Shown in pieces: positions 32,865 to 43,499 of a stretch of 64,000 bases of DNA. Under the pieces are notes generated by a model. The model had not been told where the DNA came from, did no database searches, and saw nothing but the letters and a program-made list of their open reading frames with translations. The translations under genes and the position numbers were made by a program. Source of the DNA: Arthrobacter sp. NIO-1057 (GTDB taxonomy: Bacteria > Actinomycetota > Actinomycetes > Actinomycetales > Micrococcaceae); NCBI RefSeq assembly GCF_900094805.1, contig NZ_FMAT01000001.1, forward strand, positions 1,064,196 to 1,128,195. Reading direction: 5' to 3'. The first letter of the stretch is position 1, and each line of letters opens with the position of its first letter.

Positions 32865-33725
32865 TTAGGCGCGACGGCGCTGCATCACGGCATCTAAGTT
32901 CAAACGTGGCTTGGTGTTTGAAACTGACAAATCAGCTGCAGGCAGAGTTCCGGTCACTGGTGCGACGGTCTCCGCAGCTGGCGCTTCAGGCTCCTTGGGA
33001 GCGGCTTCCTTGACGCTCTCGGCACGCTTGGCCGCTACTGAAGTCACGGCTGCACGCTCTTCCGCGGAAACCTCAGAAGCCAAACGCTTGGCATCTTCTG
33101 AAGCTTTCAGGCTGATCTGCTTACTTGGACGCAGTGGCTCTTCAGCTGGAAGTGGAGCCTTCTTGACACGAGGAGCAACAGTTTCATCAGCATTCTTTGT
33201 TGCCTTGGCGATACGCTCAGATGCTTCAACATAGGTTGGCTTCGGCACCCGGGTTGGAGCCCAAGTGTCGGGCTGCTTCACGCCACCATGACCATGCGCC
33301 ACACGCAATGCTTCGGCACGAAGTTCCTCGGCGGTGATGGCTGGTGCACGGCGAGAAGATCCCGGACGAGCATCAAAGACTTCATCTGCCTCACGCTTAC
33401 GGTTGATAACCTGATTAGCAGAATCTTCAAAGGCAGGGGTCTGCAAGGCTTTATGCCGGGTAGCTTCTAGGTGCTCTAACAGCTTGCGGTTGCGGTCACG
33501 CACAGCGAGCATACGCAAGGTAGCAAAGGACAGCACAGCAACTAGGGCGAAGATACCAACAGTACCGAAAGATAGTGCAGTGAATGGGGCCAGAACGACA
33601 CCGATTACAGTCGCAACGACAGCCAGCGCGCCGACTAGTGCGACGGACAATCGGCCATAACGCACACGTATTTTGAGTTTGGTCGCAGCAACTTCCTGCG
33701 AAGCGCTCTGTGACGTGCCAGCCAT
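32865..33725 (-). CDS. Membrane protein with Ala-rich cytosolic tail, unknown
   Basis: 286 residues. Two predicted transmembrane segments near the N-terminus (LSVALVGALAVVATVIGVVL and FGTVGIFALVAVLSFATLRM) are followed by a ~200-residue soluble, Ala/Lys/Glu-rich, low-complexity C-terminus (for example KEAAPKEPEAPAAETVAPVT). The C-terminal end LNLDAVMQRRRA may be a short conserved motif. Function unknown; similar proteins occur as hypothetical genes in related actinobacteria. Confidence 0.7.
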   Translation of the reverse strand: MAGTSQSASQEVAATKLKIRVRYGRLSVALVGALAVVATVIGVVLAPFTALSFGTVGIFALVAVLSFATLRMLAVRDRNRKLLEHLEATRHKALQTPAFEDSANQVINRKREADEVFDARPGSSRRAPAITAEELRAEALRVAHGHGGVKQPDTWAPTRVPKPTYVEASERIAKATKNADETVAPRVKKAPLPAEEPLRPSKQISLKASEDAKRLASEVSAEERAAVTSVAAKRAESVKEAAPKEPEAPAAETVAPVTGTLPAADLSVSNTKPRLNLDAVMQRRRA

Positions 33726-33905
33726 GTGCGTCCTCCATCACCGATTGAGTCGGTCAAATCTCATAGAACCGAGTACGGCTCTTTCAAATCAACCCTATGC
33801 AACCTTTCTTGCGGTGACACGCACATATGTCGGTGTGTCTATAAGTTTTCGGCACTACTTTCAACGTTTTGCGGACTGTTGGAGTGAAGCAACACGCTTT
33901 TGGAC

Positions 33906-34553
33906 TCAGCGTTCGTAGATGCGTTCGAGCATGGTGCTAGAAAGCTCTTCCCGATTCAAGGCAAAGGTTCGATGATCACGCCATGCTCCGTCGATATGCA
34001 AGAAGGCACGGCGCACTCCCTCGTCACGGAACCCTAACTTTTCGACCACCCTCAAACTGGGCCCATTTTCCGGACGGATGTTGATCTCCAGTCGATGCAA
34101 CTGAAGATCAGTAAAACAATGATCAATCACCAGCGCACAAGCTTCTGGCATGAGGCCATATCCGGCATGATTACGGTCAATCCAATAACCGATGGATGCG
34201 GTGCGCGCGGCACCATAATGGACTGAGGACAATGACACCTGACCAATCAACGGTGGGTTGGATTGATGCAATTGTGGCAGGGCGATGGCCCATGAGTAAC
34301 CGGTGCCCTCGCGAGCTGCTTGATCTTTGCCCGTGATCATTTGTCGAAAGGTAATCGATTCAGGTGGCCCCATCGGATTGGTGGGATCCCAGGGCTGCAA
34401 CCATTGCGCATTGGCGTAGCGCAGGGTGATCCATTCGTTCTCATCACGCATGGTCAACTGACGCAACAACAATCGGTCCGACCTCAATTCGGGGACCAGC
34501 TGTGTGGCACGACGAGAGAAGAACATGAGCACATCGTAATACTCTTCCACCAT
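33906..34553 (-). CDS. GNAT-family N-acetyltransferase (RimJ/RimL type)
   Basis: 215 residues. RLLLRQLTMRDENEWITLRY opens the domain; GYWIDRNHAGYGLMPEACAL (motif A, acetyl-CoA binding Q/R-x-x-G-x-G/A replaced by a G-Y-G-L-M form) and LHRLEINIRPENGPSLRVVE (motif B) are clear, with KLGFRDEGVRRAFL following. The pattern is the RimJ/RimL group that modifies ribosomal protein N-termini or other amines; substrate unknown. The start may be ATG 34553 or 34526. Divergent from the cyclo-ligase gene. Confidence 0.9.
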   Translation of the reverse strand: MVEEYYDVLMFFSRRATQLVPELRSDRLLLRQLTMRDENEWITLRYANAQWLQPWDPTNPMGPPESITFRQMITGKDQAAREGTGYSWAIALPQLHQSNPPLIGQVSLSSVHYGAARTASIGYWIDRNHAGYGLMPEACALVIDHCFTDLQLHRLEINIRPENGPSLRVVEKLGFRDEGVRRAFLHIDGAWRDHRTFALNREELSSTMLERIYER

Positions 34554-34612
34554 TTAAACGCATTGCGTTGCAGGCCAGGTGCAATTCGTTGCGTTATGCG
34601 TAAGCTGGTGTC

Positions 34613-35227
34613 ATGACTGTGAACCCTGCGAAGAATCACGACTCCCAAAAGAAGGCTGTACGTGCATCAATCCGCGCGGCCAGAGATCGGATCGAGGCTC
34701 GGTCGCGCACTGAATTAGGAGAAAAACTGGCCGACACAGTTCTTGGCTATCTAAGACAAAGCACCGGGATCGTTCGCAAGGTCGCAGCTTACATGTCCTC
34801 CCCCGGCGAACCGGAAACCCTGAAACTACTCGATGCTTTGGTAGATGAAGGCATCGAAGTCTTCCTACCGGTGTGCGAACCAGAATTCGCATTATCATGG
34901 GCCGCCTACGCCCCGGGCGTCGAGTTCCAGCGCAGTTCATTGGCTCCAGTGATGGAACCAGTCGGTCCACGGTTTGGCACCGAACTCTTTGACGACATCA
35001 ATACCTTGATCATCCCAGCCTTGGCCATCGACGAGCAGGGGCTCCGTTTGGGACAAGGCGGTGGTTACTACGACCGGTTCCTACCATTGATCGCGGATTC
35101 ACCAGTGAGAGTCGCGGCCGTTGTGTACGAGAATGAATTCGTTCCGGCGGGAACATTCGCTGTCGCGGAACATGACCAGCCCGTGGACTTGGTGTTCACA
35201 CCGGAAAAAGTTCACCAAATCCTTTAG
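34613..35227 (+). CDS. 5-formyltetrahydrofolate cyclo-ligase
   Basis: 204 residues of the MTHFS family, which converts 5-formyl-THF to 5,10-methenyl-THF using ATP. RASIRAARDRIEARSRTELG at the start, VEVFLPVCEPE-like IEVFLPVCEPEFALSWAAYA, and the nucleotide-binding LRLGQGGGYYDRFLPLIADS are diagnostic (G-Q-G-G-G-Y-Y-D). The C-terminal EHDQPVDLVFTPEKV is complete. Divergent from the GNAT gene. Confidence 0.93.
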   Translation: MTVNPAKNHDSQKKAVRASIRAARDRIEARSRTELGEKLADTVLGYLRQSTGIVRKVAAYMSSPGEPETLKLLDALVDEGIEVFLPVCEPEFALSWAAYAPGVEFQRSSLAPVMEPVGPRFGTELFDDINTLIIPALAIDEQGLRLGQGGGYYDRFLPLIADSPVRVAAVVYENEFVPAGTFAVAEHDQPVDLVFTPEKVHQIL

Positions 35228-35315
35228 GTTTCCACGCCGCCAAGCTCCCCAAGCCTTACACACAATTCGTGGCTAATGAACCCGCGAGCGCGCGAGACAC
35301 AGCTTGCATGGTGTC

Positions 35316-36026
35316 ATGAGCTTATTCTTTAAAACCTCCACAGCACCCAGACCACCCGCTATTCCGAAACCAAAGATTCGTCCGGTACGTACTCGCAGTG
35401 AACTACTGAGGCGTTACCGAAAACCTCTCGCGATAGCCTTTGCTCTCCTAGCACTGGCTGGGGTTCTCAACGTTTTCTCTTCAGGCCAATTAACCCAACG
35501 TGATGTGGTCGTTGTCTCTAGTGATATTCCGGCGGGAAGCGAAATTGCTGCCAATCATCTATCGGTTCAAACGGTACGCCTAGACCCAGAGGATAACGAA
35601 GTATTTGATTCGCCTGAGCAATTGGTTGGTCAGCGTATCGCTGTCGGACTCAGCGCAGGGACGGTGATTCGTAAGTATGCGTTGGTCGGTGAACAACTAC
35701 TGGCTGGCACCATCAACGGAACGGTTGCTGTTCCCTTACGCCTCAGCGATCCAGCCACGGTGACCCTGCTTCATCCAGGCCAACTCGTGGATATTGTCTT
35801 GACCACTGGTGACGGTTTTGACCGTGAGATTTCCTCCAGCACCATTGCCAAGTCAGTGCCCGTGCTCTGGGTGCCACAAAGTGCCTCCAATTCAGAATTT
35901 GGCATGCTCAATAGCGCCTCCCCCAGCGGCGAAGGAATCATCGTCGTTGCTGCGGCTAGCAGTCTCTCGGATGATCTTTCCGGTGCCGTGTCACGCGGGA
36001 AAGTTTCAGCGGTCCTAGTTAATTGA
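35316..36026 (+). CDS. SAF-domain (CpaB/RcpC-like) membrane protein
   Basis: About 236 residues with one N-terminal transmembrane segment (PLAIAFALLALAGVLNVFSS) and a periplasmic SAF domain: RDVVVVSSDIPAGSEIAANH, RIAVGLSAGTVIRKYALVGE. CpaB/RcpC proteins take part in Flp/Tad pilus assembly, but no other pilus gene is near, so this may act alone. The ATG 35316 is chosen because the Met 12 bases upstream lacks a ribosome site. Stop 9 bases before the convergent small gene. Confidence 0.78.
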   Translation: MSLFFKTSTAPRPPAIPKPKIRPVRTRSELLRRYRKPLAIAFALLALAGVLNVFSSGQLTQRDVVVVSSDIPAGSEIAANHLSVQTVRLDPEDNEVFDSPEQLVGQRIAVGLSAGTVIRKYALVGEQLLAGTINGTVAVPLRLSDPATVTLLHPGQLVDIVLTTGDGFDREISSSTIAKSVPVLWVPQSASNSEFGMLNSASPSGEGIIVVAAASSLSDDLSGAVSRGKVSAVLVN

Positions 36027-36034
36027 ACGACCTG

Positions 36035-36352
36035 CTACCCCCAGTGCGGGGGTTTCTCGCGTTTCATGAGCTCGGCTAGGTCTTCGGTCGCATCGCCCCA
36101 CTGTCGGGGGTCTTGGTCCTTCGCAACAAACTCGGCCAAAGGATCCGTACTACGTTGTGACTTGTTGCCAGTAGCAGCGGAAATCGTACCATCAGCTGAT
36201 TGTGGCTCAGCCAGGGCTCGGTCCACCGATGCTGAGTGCGGAACAGGCGTGTAACTACCAGTGAGTTGCACGCGTTGTTCCAGATGCTGTGGCGGTGCGA
36301 CAACGCGCGGTCGCTTACGACGACCGCGCGTTGGTTCTGATCCAGAGGTCAT
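36035..36352 (-). CDS. Hypothetical small basic protein, coupled to the large helicase-like gene
   Basis: 105 residues, basic N-terminus (PTRGRRKRPRVVAPPQHLEQ), disordered Ser/Thr-rich middle and acidic end (WGDATEDLAELMKREKPPHW). No family recognised. Its ATG overlaps the stop of the 1,400-residue gene upstream by one base (TAATG), so the two are translationally coupled and the protein may be a partner or regulator. Confidence 0.65.
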   Translation of the reverse strand: MTSGSEPTRGRRKRPRVVAPPQHLEQRVQLTGSYTPVPHSASVDRALAEPQSADGTISAATGNKSQRSTDPLAEFVAKDQDPRQWGDATEDLAELMKREKPPHWG

Positions 36353-39300
36353 TACTTCTTGGACTCCGATTGTTCAGCATTTTGGCTTGCTGGTACCGGA
36401 GCCGGGGTGGCCGGCTTCGGCTCTTCAACTACCGCCTTAGAATCCTTTGCTTCGTTGCCCACGGCGACATTGTCATTTGTCGCTTTTGACTGCGCCTCAG
36501 GCTTAGGATCCAACTTGGACTTCGCGGACTTGAGCAGTCCGGTCTTTTCCTTTGGGGCTGGCTCAGTCGTGACATCCCGAGCCGAAACTGGTCGGGCCGC
36601 TGCCACAGCGCTACGCGAAGATGAGTCTTCGGCGGGTGCTGCGCTGGTGGACGGCTGCAGCTGCAGGGCCTTAGCCAGTCTTTCGGTCACCGATCCTGGG
36701 TCGGTGAAGACATCAATGGTCCACAATGGAACATAACGCCAGCCGTGCTTTTCGAAGAATTCAGGACGCAGTCGGCTACGTTCACGAACAGTAAGCTCAG
36801 CGTAGTGTTCGGTACCGTCGTAAACCACGGCCAGTGGGCGAATACCACTGTTTTCTGATTCAAAGACGTGGGCTGAGAGATCTAGGACGCCGCGATAATC
36901 TTCTGCGACGATAGCTCCGCGTTCGCGTAGGCGGCGGGCCAGATCAGAAACCAATGGATCAAAGCGTGGGTTTCGCATGGCGCTGACTCCTGAGTCACCA
37001 GCCTCAACGCGTCCAAAGAGTTCAAAGAACTGACGGGCTCCACGGTAGACGCGGTTCAGATCCACATCGCCCGGCAACAGACTGGAAACTAGGGTCATAC
37101 GGCTACGTGAACGCGTCATCGCAGCAACGAAGAGCTGCTCGCCACCTTCACGAGACAAAGCACCAAATTCATGCAGCGTCTTGCCGTGTGGCGTGCGGCC
37201 GTAGCCCCAAGCGAAGATCACCGCATCTCGGCGCAAGCCAATCAATCGGTCCATGGTGGTCACCACGAACGGTTCTTGCTTAGAACGCAGGTACTCCATG
37301 GCGTACTTGTGATTTGGCAGTTGAACACGAATCGCTTCGGCAATGGCTGCCGCATGGCTACGGTTCGAGGCGATGACAGCCAGGGACTCGCGTCCCTGGT
37401 TCTTGAAGTGTTCAAAGACTAGGTCAACGACGCGAGCCACTTCGGCAGCAGTGGTCTGCACGCCGTCTTCGCTATTGGCCAGTGATCCGGTGGCATCAGG
37501 CACGTATACGCTACGCAGCAGTGGTGAATTTCCACTGATGTTCACGGCCATCGGCAAGCGCGAAATGCTGGAATCGTAATAAGTGGTGGACAGTTGTTCC
37601 ACCAGTCCCTCGTCAATCCCCCGGTATACGGTGGACAGTGAACCAGAGACCAGTACCTTGTTGAGTGCCGAAAGCGCAGAGCGTTCCTGCTTGCGCTCCA
37701 CCGCACGGGCGGTGGGGTCAACAGAAACTTCGAAGTGCTTTGGACCACCCAGCATCTCATCACCGATAGCAATGACCTGACTGGAGCGACGTAGCGCATC
37801 AAGGACTTCACGCAATGCCAGGTAGTTAGCCTCTAGGAGGATGACCGCATCAAATTCGGCGTCTTCTGGAAGGGCGCTACCTAACAGCAGCGGAGCTGAA
37901 ACGATGACCGGGGTCAACGAGTTAGCAAGCGGTGCGCCTAGCTGCAAGAGTCCAGCAATGCTTGGGGCACCAGACTTCAGCATGTCGCGCAGGGTCCGCG
38001 AGCCGGCCCGATGATCTGCCAGAGCAGCTTTCCAATTGCGAGACAGGGCCCAGCGGATGCGCTGCGGACCGGCAGCGATGTGCGCACCATCGGTCAGACG
38101 GTAATCAGCCTCGATTTTCTCCAGTTTGGAGCCGTCGTTCATGGCCAGGAAGTCATCGCCGGAAATCATGGCATCCAGGACGGACTGCCACCATGCCAGT
38201 TCTAGTTCACTGTCAACAGCATCAGCATCGATCTCACGCTCGGCAAAGTCATCGAGCAAATCGCCTAAACCAGCTTCGGTGAGCTGTTCAGAGATCAGCG
38301 TACGCTCAGGCAGCTCACCCAAGTCTTCGCGACGATCCACCAAGGCGGCGATGGTATCGAGCAGTTCAGCGATAGGCATTTCGCGCAAGCGCGAGCCCAA
38401 GGCTGGTGGGAGCATGCTGGATAGCTTGTCGATGCGGGCTCCAGCGTCGTGATAGCCGGCTTCAACATCCAACAATCCGCCGGGAACCTGCGGGTTACGC
38501 TGGCTAGTAGCGATGGCACGCCAAGCGTCACGCTGCACAGACACTGCCTGCAGAGCTGCTTGAAGATCAGCGACATGCATGCCCGGGCGGACGTACTCCT
38601 TGGCAATCTTGCGTAGGCGGGAACGAACAATAGAGCCCATTTCGACACCGTGTTCGCGACGCCATGCACTGGTTGCGGTGGCAGCGATCAAATCATCGAT
38701 GTCGCCTTCGAAGATGTCGGATTCAAACTTGTCCAACGAGCCACGTACGGCGACCAACAGCTGCAGCTGGTCGCCCCACTTGTCGTAGCTATCTTCTAGA
38801 CGGATCTGCGACTGCTTGGCAATCTTCTCCATGTGTTCATGAAGGATCGGCAAGTCACGTCCCAGACCGCTGGCTAGGTTCAAAGCTTGTTCGGTTGCTT
38901 CAGCATTGCGTAGAGGTGCACCGTGCCATGGGCTGGTGGTGTGTGCCTTGGAGTAGGCGCCAAGCTGTGCCGCTCGCTTGAGCTGCGCGGCAACATGTCC
39001 ACGCTGTCCCATGGAGTCTAGGACCGAACGCTTCAGGCGGACGGTTGTTGATGGTGCTGGTTCCAGTGCGGAGAGGCGTGCCAACTCCTGCATGGCCTGG
39101 TAGGGCGAGCAACCCCAACGGCTACGGACCGAGTGCAGGGACTTGACGTGTTCGTGCAGTGCATGACGCGATTCGCGCAGGCGCTTGAACATTGAACCCA
39201 GCTGCGGTTCTGTGGCCTTTTCATTGCGCAAAATGGCCTTGGTCAGCAAGGTGCGCAGTGCTTCCGGATCTTCGTTCGGTTCCAAAAGTAGGCTGGCGGC

Positions 39301-40572
39301 ATCTACTTGCTGGTTGAAACGCTGCACAAATTCTTCGGCGGCAGAGCGCTGTTCGGCTATCACGAGGACACGCTTGCCCTGAGCGGCCAGTAGTGCGGCG
39401 GCGTTCAGTGCAGTTTGGGTTGCACCGGTACCGGCAGCAGCATTGATGGCTACGGATTCGCCGGCCGCAATGTAGTCCAGCATCTTCGACTGGGATTCAT
39501 CAGCGTCCAGCAGGTACAGCTCTTCTTCTGGGTCGCGCTCATCCGAGGATTTGGCCAGCGTGGTGCTTCCGGTGTGCACCTTGCGAGTTGAAGGTTCGTC
39601 AGCATTCCCCGCTTGTTTACGTGGGCGGGTGCTGTCCTTGAGGATGTTGCGCACCCGACGCAGGCGCGAGCCGCCCTCTTCCGGAGCCTTGGACTCCTCC
39701 GACTTTGAGCCATCTGCTTTGGAGTTCTCGTCGCTGGCTGCATCGGAAGATTTCTCTTGATCCGATTTCGTCGCTGCGTCGTTGCCCGGCTTGGCAGCCA
39801 CAAGCTTCGCAAGCGCTTCGGAAGTCTTGGAATCAGCAGCATTCTTGGCCTGCTGTTCGTTCAAATCTTGACGAATCAGTGCTTCAATCACCGGGTGCGA
39901 GCCAGTGAGCTTGGCCGGATCGGCAGGATCCATCAACTCGGAGAAAGTAGACAGTAGTAGACGGTGCCCGACGACAACGCCGGGGACCTCAGACATCTGA
40001 TGGCGCAGGGCATCCATGCCACGCACCGGATCAAAGCGAGCAATGGAATAGGCAGCAGCATCTACCGCATTAACATCGACCTTGGCATCGTGATCTGCTT
40101 CGAACTGGCGCACGAATGCTGGGGATACGGTGGCACGACCAACTAACTGCAGGTCGTAGTCATCGGCATCCACGTGCTTAGTCAGGGTGATACGACCCAG
40201 CATGATCGGAGCGGATACCGGCTCGCTCTTGCCATCGTGGACCGCACGCCAGTTGGCGACACCGGCGGCTAGGTAGCCGACATCGATGCCACGCTCATCC
40301 CAGAGCTCACTGATCTTTGATGCGAGGGCACGAGCAGTGCGACGTGCTGTCGCATACTGTTCTGCGTCATGAAGCAGGGTGGATAGACGGGTACGTCGTC
40401 CGGCAAGAAATTGCGCCAGCCCCGAAGGGTTGGCGTGGGTGATGTCAATGCTGTTGGACGTCGAGGGAGCAAACCGCAAGGTGGTATCGGCACCCGCACT
40501 TTGTCCTAGGGATTTCACCCAGGTTGCTACCCGCTCGGCGGCAGCATTCTGTCCACTAGCCACGACAGTCAT
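36352..40572 (-). CDS. SF1-helicase-like protein with C-terminal MTES_1575-type nuclease domain; catalytic residues degenerate
   Basis: About 1,406 residues from the ATG at 40572. Layout: an N-terminal domain (1-240), a low-complexity linker (~240-350), a P-loop helicase-like core, and a C-terminal PD-(D/E)xK domain. The Walker A motif reads AAAGTGATQTALNAAALLAA: the expected GTGKTQT has Ala for Lys (39421-39423). Walker B reads FDAVILLEANYLALR in place of VIFDEAS. The nuclease shows LDLSAHV then LAVVYDGTEHY where IExDG is usual, so the catalytic Glu is Val. Intact for over 1,400 codons, hence probably maintained with a non-enzymatic role. Coupled to the gene at 36035. Confidence 0.8.
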   Translation of the reverse strand: MTVVASGQNAAAERVATWVKSLGQSAGADTTLRFAPSTSNSIDITHANPSGLAQFLAGRRTRLSTLLHDAEQYATARRTARALASKISELWDERGIDVGYLAAGVANWRAVHDGKSEPVSAPIMLGRITLTKHVDADDYDLQLVGRATVSPAFVRQFEADHDAKVDVNAVDAAAYSIARFDPVRGMDALRHQMSEVPGVVVGHRLLLSTFSELMDPADPAKLTGSHPVIEALIRQDLNEQQAKNAADSKTSEALAKLVAAKPGNDAATKSDQEKSSDAASDENSKADGSKSEESKAPEEGGSRLRRVRNILKDSTRPRKQAGNADEPSTRKVHTGSTTLAKSSDERDPEEELYLLDADESQSKMLDYIAAGESVAINAAAGTGATQTALNAAALLAAQGKRVLVIAEQRSAAEEFVQRFNQQVDAASLLLEPNEDPEALRTLLTKAILRNEKATEPQLGSMFKRLRESRHALHEHVKSLHSVRSRWGCSPYQAMQELARLSALEPAPSTTVRLKRSVLDSMGQRGHVAAQLKRAAQLGAYSKAHTTSPWHGAPLRNAEATEQALNLASGLGRDLPILHEHMEKIAKQSQIRLEDSYDKWGDQLQLLVAVRGSLDKFESDIFEGDIDDLIAATATSAWRREHGVEMGSIVRSRLRKIAKEYVRPGMHVADLQAALQAVSVQRDAWRAIATSQRNPQVPGGLLDVEAGYHDAGARIDKLSSMLPPALGSRLREMPIAELLDTIAALVDRREDLGELPERTLISEQLTEAGLGDLLDDFAEREIDADAVDSELELAWWQSVLDAMISGDDFLAMNDGSKLEKIEADYRLTDGAHIAAGPQRIRWALSRNWKAALADHRAGSRTLRDMLKSGAPSIAGLLQLGAPLANSLTPVIVSAPLLLGSALPEDAEFDAVILLEANYLALREVLDALRRSSQVIAIGDEMLGGPKHFEVSVDPTARAVERKQERSALSALNKVLVSGSLSTVYRGIDEGLVEQLSTTYYDSSISRLPMAVNISGNSPLLRSVYVPDATGSLANSEDGVQTTAAEVARVVDLVFEHFKNQGRESLAVIASNRSHAAAIAEAIRVQLPNHKYAMEYLRSKQEPFVVTTMDRLIGLRRDAVIFAWGYGRTPHGKTLHEFGALSREGGEQLFVAAMTRSRSRMTLVSSLLPGDVDLNRVYRGARQFFELFGRVEAGDSGVSAMRNPRFDPLVSDLARRLRERGAIVAEDYRGVLDLSAHVFESENSGIRPLAVVYDGTEHYAELTVRERSRLRPEFFEKHGWRYVPLWTIDVFTDPGSVTERLAKALQLQPSTSAAPAEDSSSRSAVAAARPVSARDVTTEPAPKEKTGLLKSAKSKLDPKPEAQSKATNDNVAVGNEAKDSKAVVEEPKPATPAPVPASQNAEQSESKK

Positions 40573-40828
40573 TCCCTTCACTGAACCGACCACTTTCAGG
40601 CGCACTACGGTGCAGATACGCCTCTTTCTAACGTAGTGCACAAGCCCTGAAGATCAGGGGTGCGAAACACGTTTTAACTGGGAGAAGCGCAACCGTTTGC
40701 TCTTTGTGTTGGCGTTCACGTGCCACAAAGCTAGATTGGGCTATTCGATGTCGTTTTGCGCAATCAGCGGGCGCTCTTTACCGCGTTTTCGAGAACTTAT
40801 CCGCGCACTACTTTCAGGAGTCGGTTTT

Positions 40829-41079
40829 CTACAGGTAGCGGATATCCCCAAGCACAGCGACACTGTTCGCAGAGTTCAGGTCTGTCGTGTATCTGATGCG
40901 CAGTTGAGATACCTCCACCACCGTAGTTTCACGCCCACCCAGACCGCAGTCAGTGTTCCCGTTCTCCTCGTCCGACGGACCAAAGGATAGAGATCCATCC
41001 TGAATCATCTTGCCACCACCGCAAGCTCCCAGACCCAAAATAAAGTAATCGAGATGGCTACTGGCGATAATTTTCTCAT
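40829..41079 (-). pseudogene. Small lipoprotein with a frameshift in its signal peptide
   Basis: MRKLSPVAISITLF in one frame runs into GLGACGGGKMIQDGSLSFGP in another; joined they give a classic lipoprotein signal with an LGAC lipobox. The frames are bridged if one T is added to the TTTT run (complement of 41037-41040). The mature part (NTDCGLGGRETTVVEVSQLR, IRYTTDLNSANSVAVLG) ends at a stop at 40829. No ribosome site is clear, so it is a degenerate gene or a sequence error. Confidence 0.4.
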
Positions 41080-41182
41080 TATCATTTGGGGTAAATATTC
41101 CCTATCCAGAGCTACTGATTTGGCATCTCATGACTCCGCAAGGGTACTAGGCAACGCATTGTTCGCGACAAAGACGATAAAA

Positions 41183-41230
41183 AAATTCCCCTGCTCTTCG
41201 CCACGAAGGTAGCGAAAAACAGGGGAATTT
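41183..41230. terminator. Hairpin terminator downstream of guaA
   Basis: AAATTCCCCTG pairs with CAGGGGAATTT, and TTCGC/GCGAA extends the stem around CACGAAGGTA. It lies 13 bases past the guaA stop. Confidence 0.75.
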
Positions 41231-41242
41231 CAAGCTATGGGA

Positions 41243-42829
<1,587 letters not shown>

Positions 42830-42932
42830 CGTTACAGTCTACGCGGTTCATCGCATGTGAAACAGTCGGAGCGCTGTCATCAGCGTCACCTAGTGGCAAG
42901 TCATCGCCTCAAATCCAAGGCAATGACACAAA

Positions 42933-42967
42933 CAGCGGGCGAACCAAGAGTTTTAGTTCGCCCGCTG
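42933..42967. terminator. Hairpin terminator
   Basis: CAGCGGGCGAAC pairs with GTTCGCCCGCTG (12 pairs) around an 11-base loop. It lies between guaA and the DUF3817 gene, terminating the latter on the minus strand. Confidence 0.8.
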
Positions 42968-42987
42968 GCAGTATTTTTATGACCCGG

Positions 42988-43452
42988 CTAGTACCGCTTG
43001 GCGGCCTTCGGATGGGCGGCCAATTCGCGGTCTACTTCTGCATGCACCTTGGACTCGGTATAGAAGGACAGGAATGGAACCACACCACCCAAAGCGATGG
43101 TCACGAAGCGCATGAATGGCCAACGCATCAGTGACCACAGTCGGAAATCAGAGAAGAGGTAAACCACGTACAACCAGCCATGCGCAATGAGTATGCCCAA
43201 GGAGAGGTTCGCTCCCCCGGTGATTTCTGCACGGTTGAATAGGCCCACAGAGTTAGCGGTGCCATCGACAAGAGTGCCACCGACAAAGAGTTCGAGTGAC
43301 CAGAAGTATTTGAAGATCATCTCAACCACCAGTAGCAACAGCATCACACCGGTAATGTAGGCAAAGACCTTATAGAACTTTGCGGCGCCGCGGATCTGCG
43401 CTGGTGTGCCACCAAATTTCCGAGGCTTTGGTGCGGGAGCGGTGCTGGACAT
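42988..43452 (-). CDS. DUF3817 membrane protein
   Basis: About 154 residues with four predicted membrane spans: YITGVMLLLLVVEMIFKYF, LGILIAHGWLYVVYLFSDF, WPFMRFVTIALGGVVPFLSF and a shorter first one. The IAHGWLYVVYL and F.FY.E motifs fit DUF3817, an integral membrane family of unknown function in actinobacteria. The start ATG 43452 is preferred over 43476. The gene follows the SURF1-like gene on the same strand. Confidence 0.85.
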   Translation of the reverse strand: MSSTAPAPKPRKFGGTPAQIRGAAKFYKVFAYITGVMLLLLVVEMIFKYFWSLELFVGGTLVDGTANSVGLFNRAEITGGANLSLGILIAHGWLYVVYLFSDFRLWSLMRWPFMRFVTIALGGVVPFLSFYTESKVHAEVDRELAAHPKAAKRY

Positions 43453-43499
43453 GGCTGGTGATTCCTTCCGAGTCATGAAAGAGGTCGGTGTGCGTGATG

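Larger units (their letters stand above)
40642..41242. other. 601-base interval with a lipoprotein remnant and a terminator
   Basis: No complete gene. It contains a probable frameshifted lipoprotein gene on the minus strand (40829-41079) and the guaA terminator (41183-41230). The part next to the helicase-like gene (40642-40828) shows nothing recognisable. Confidence 0.5.
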
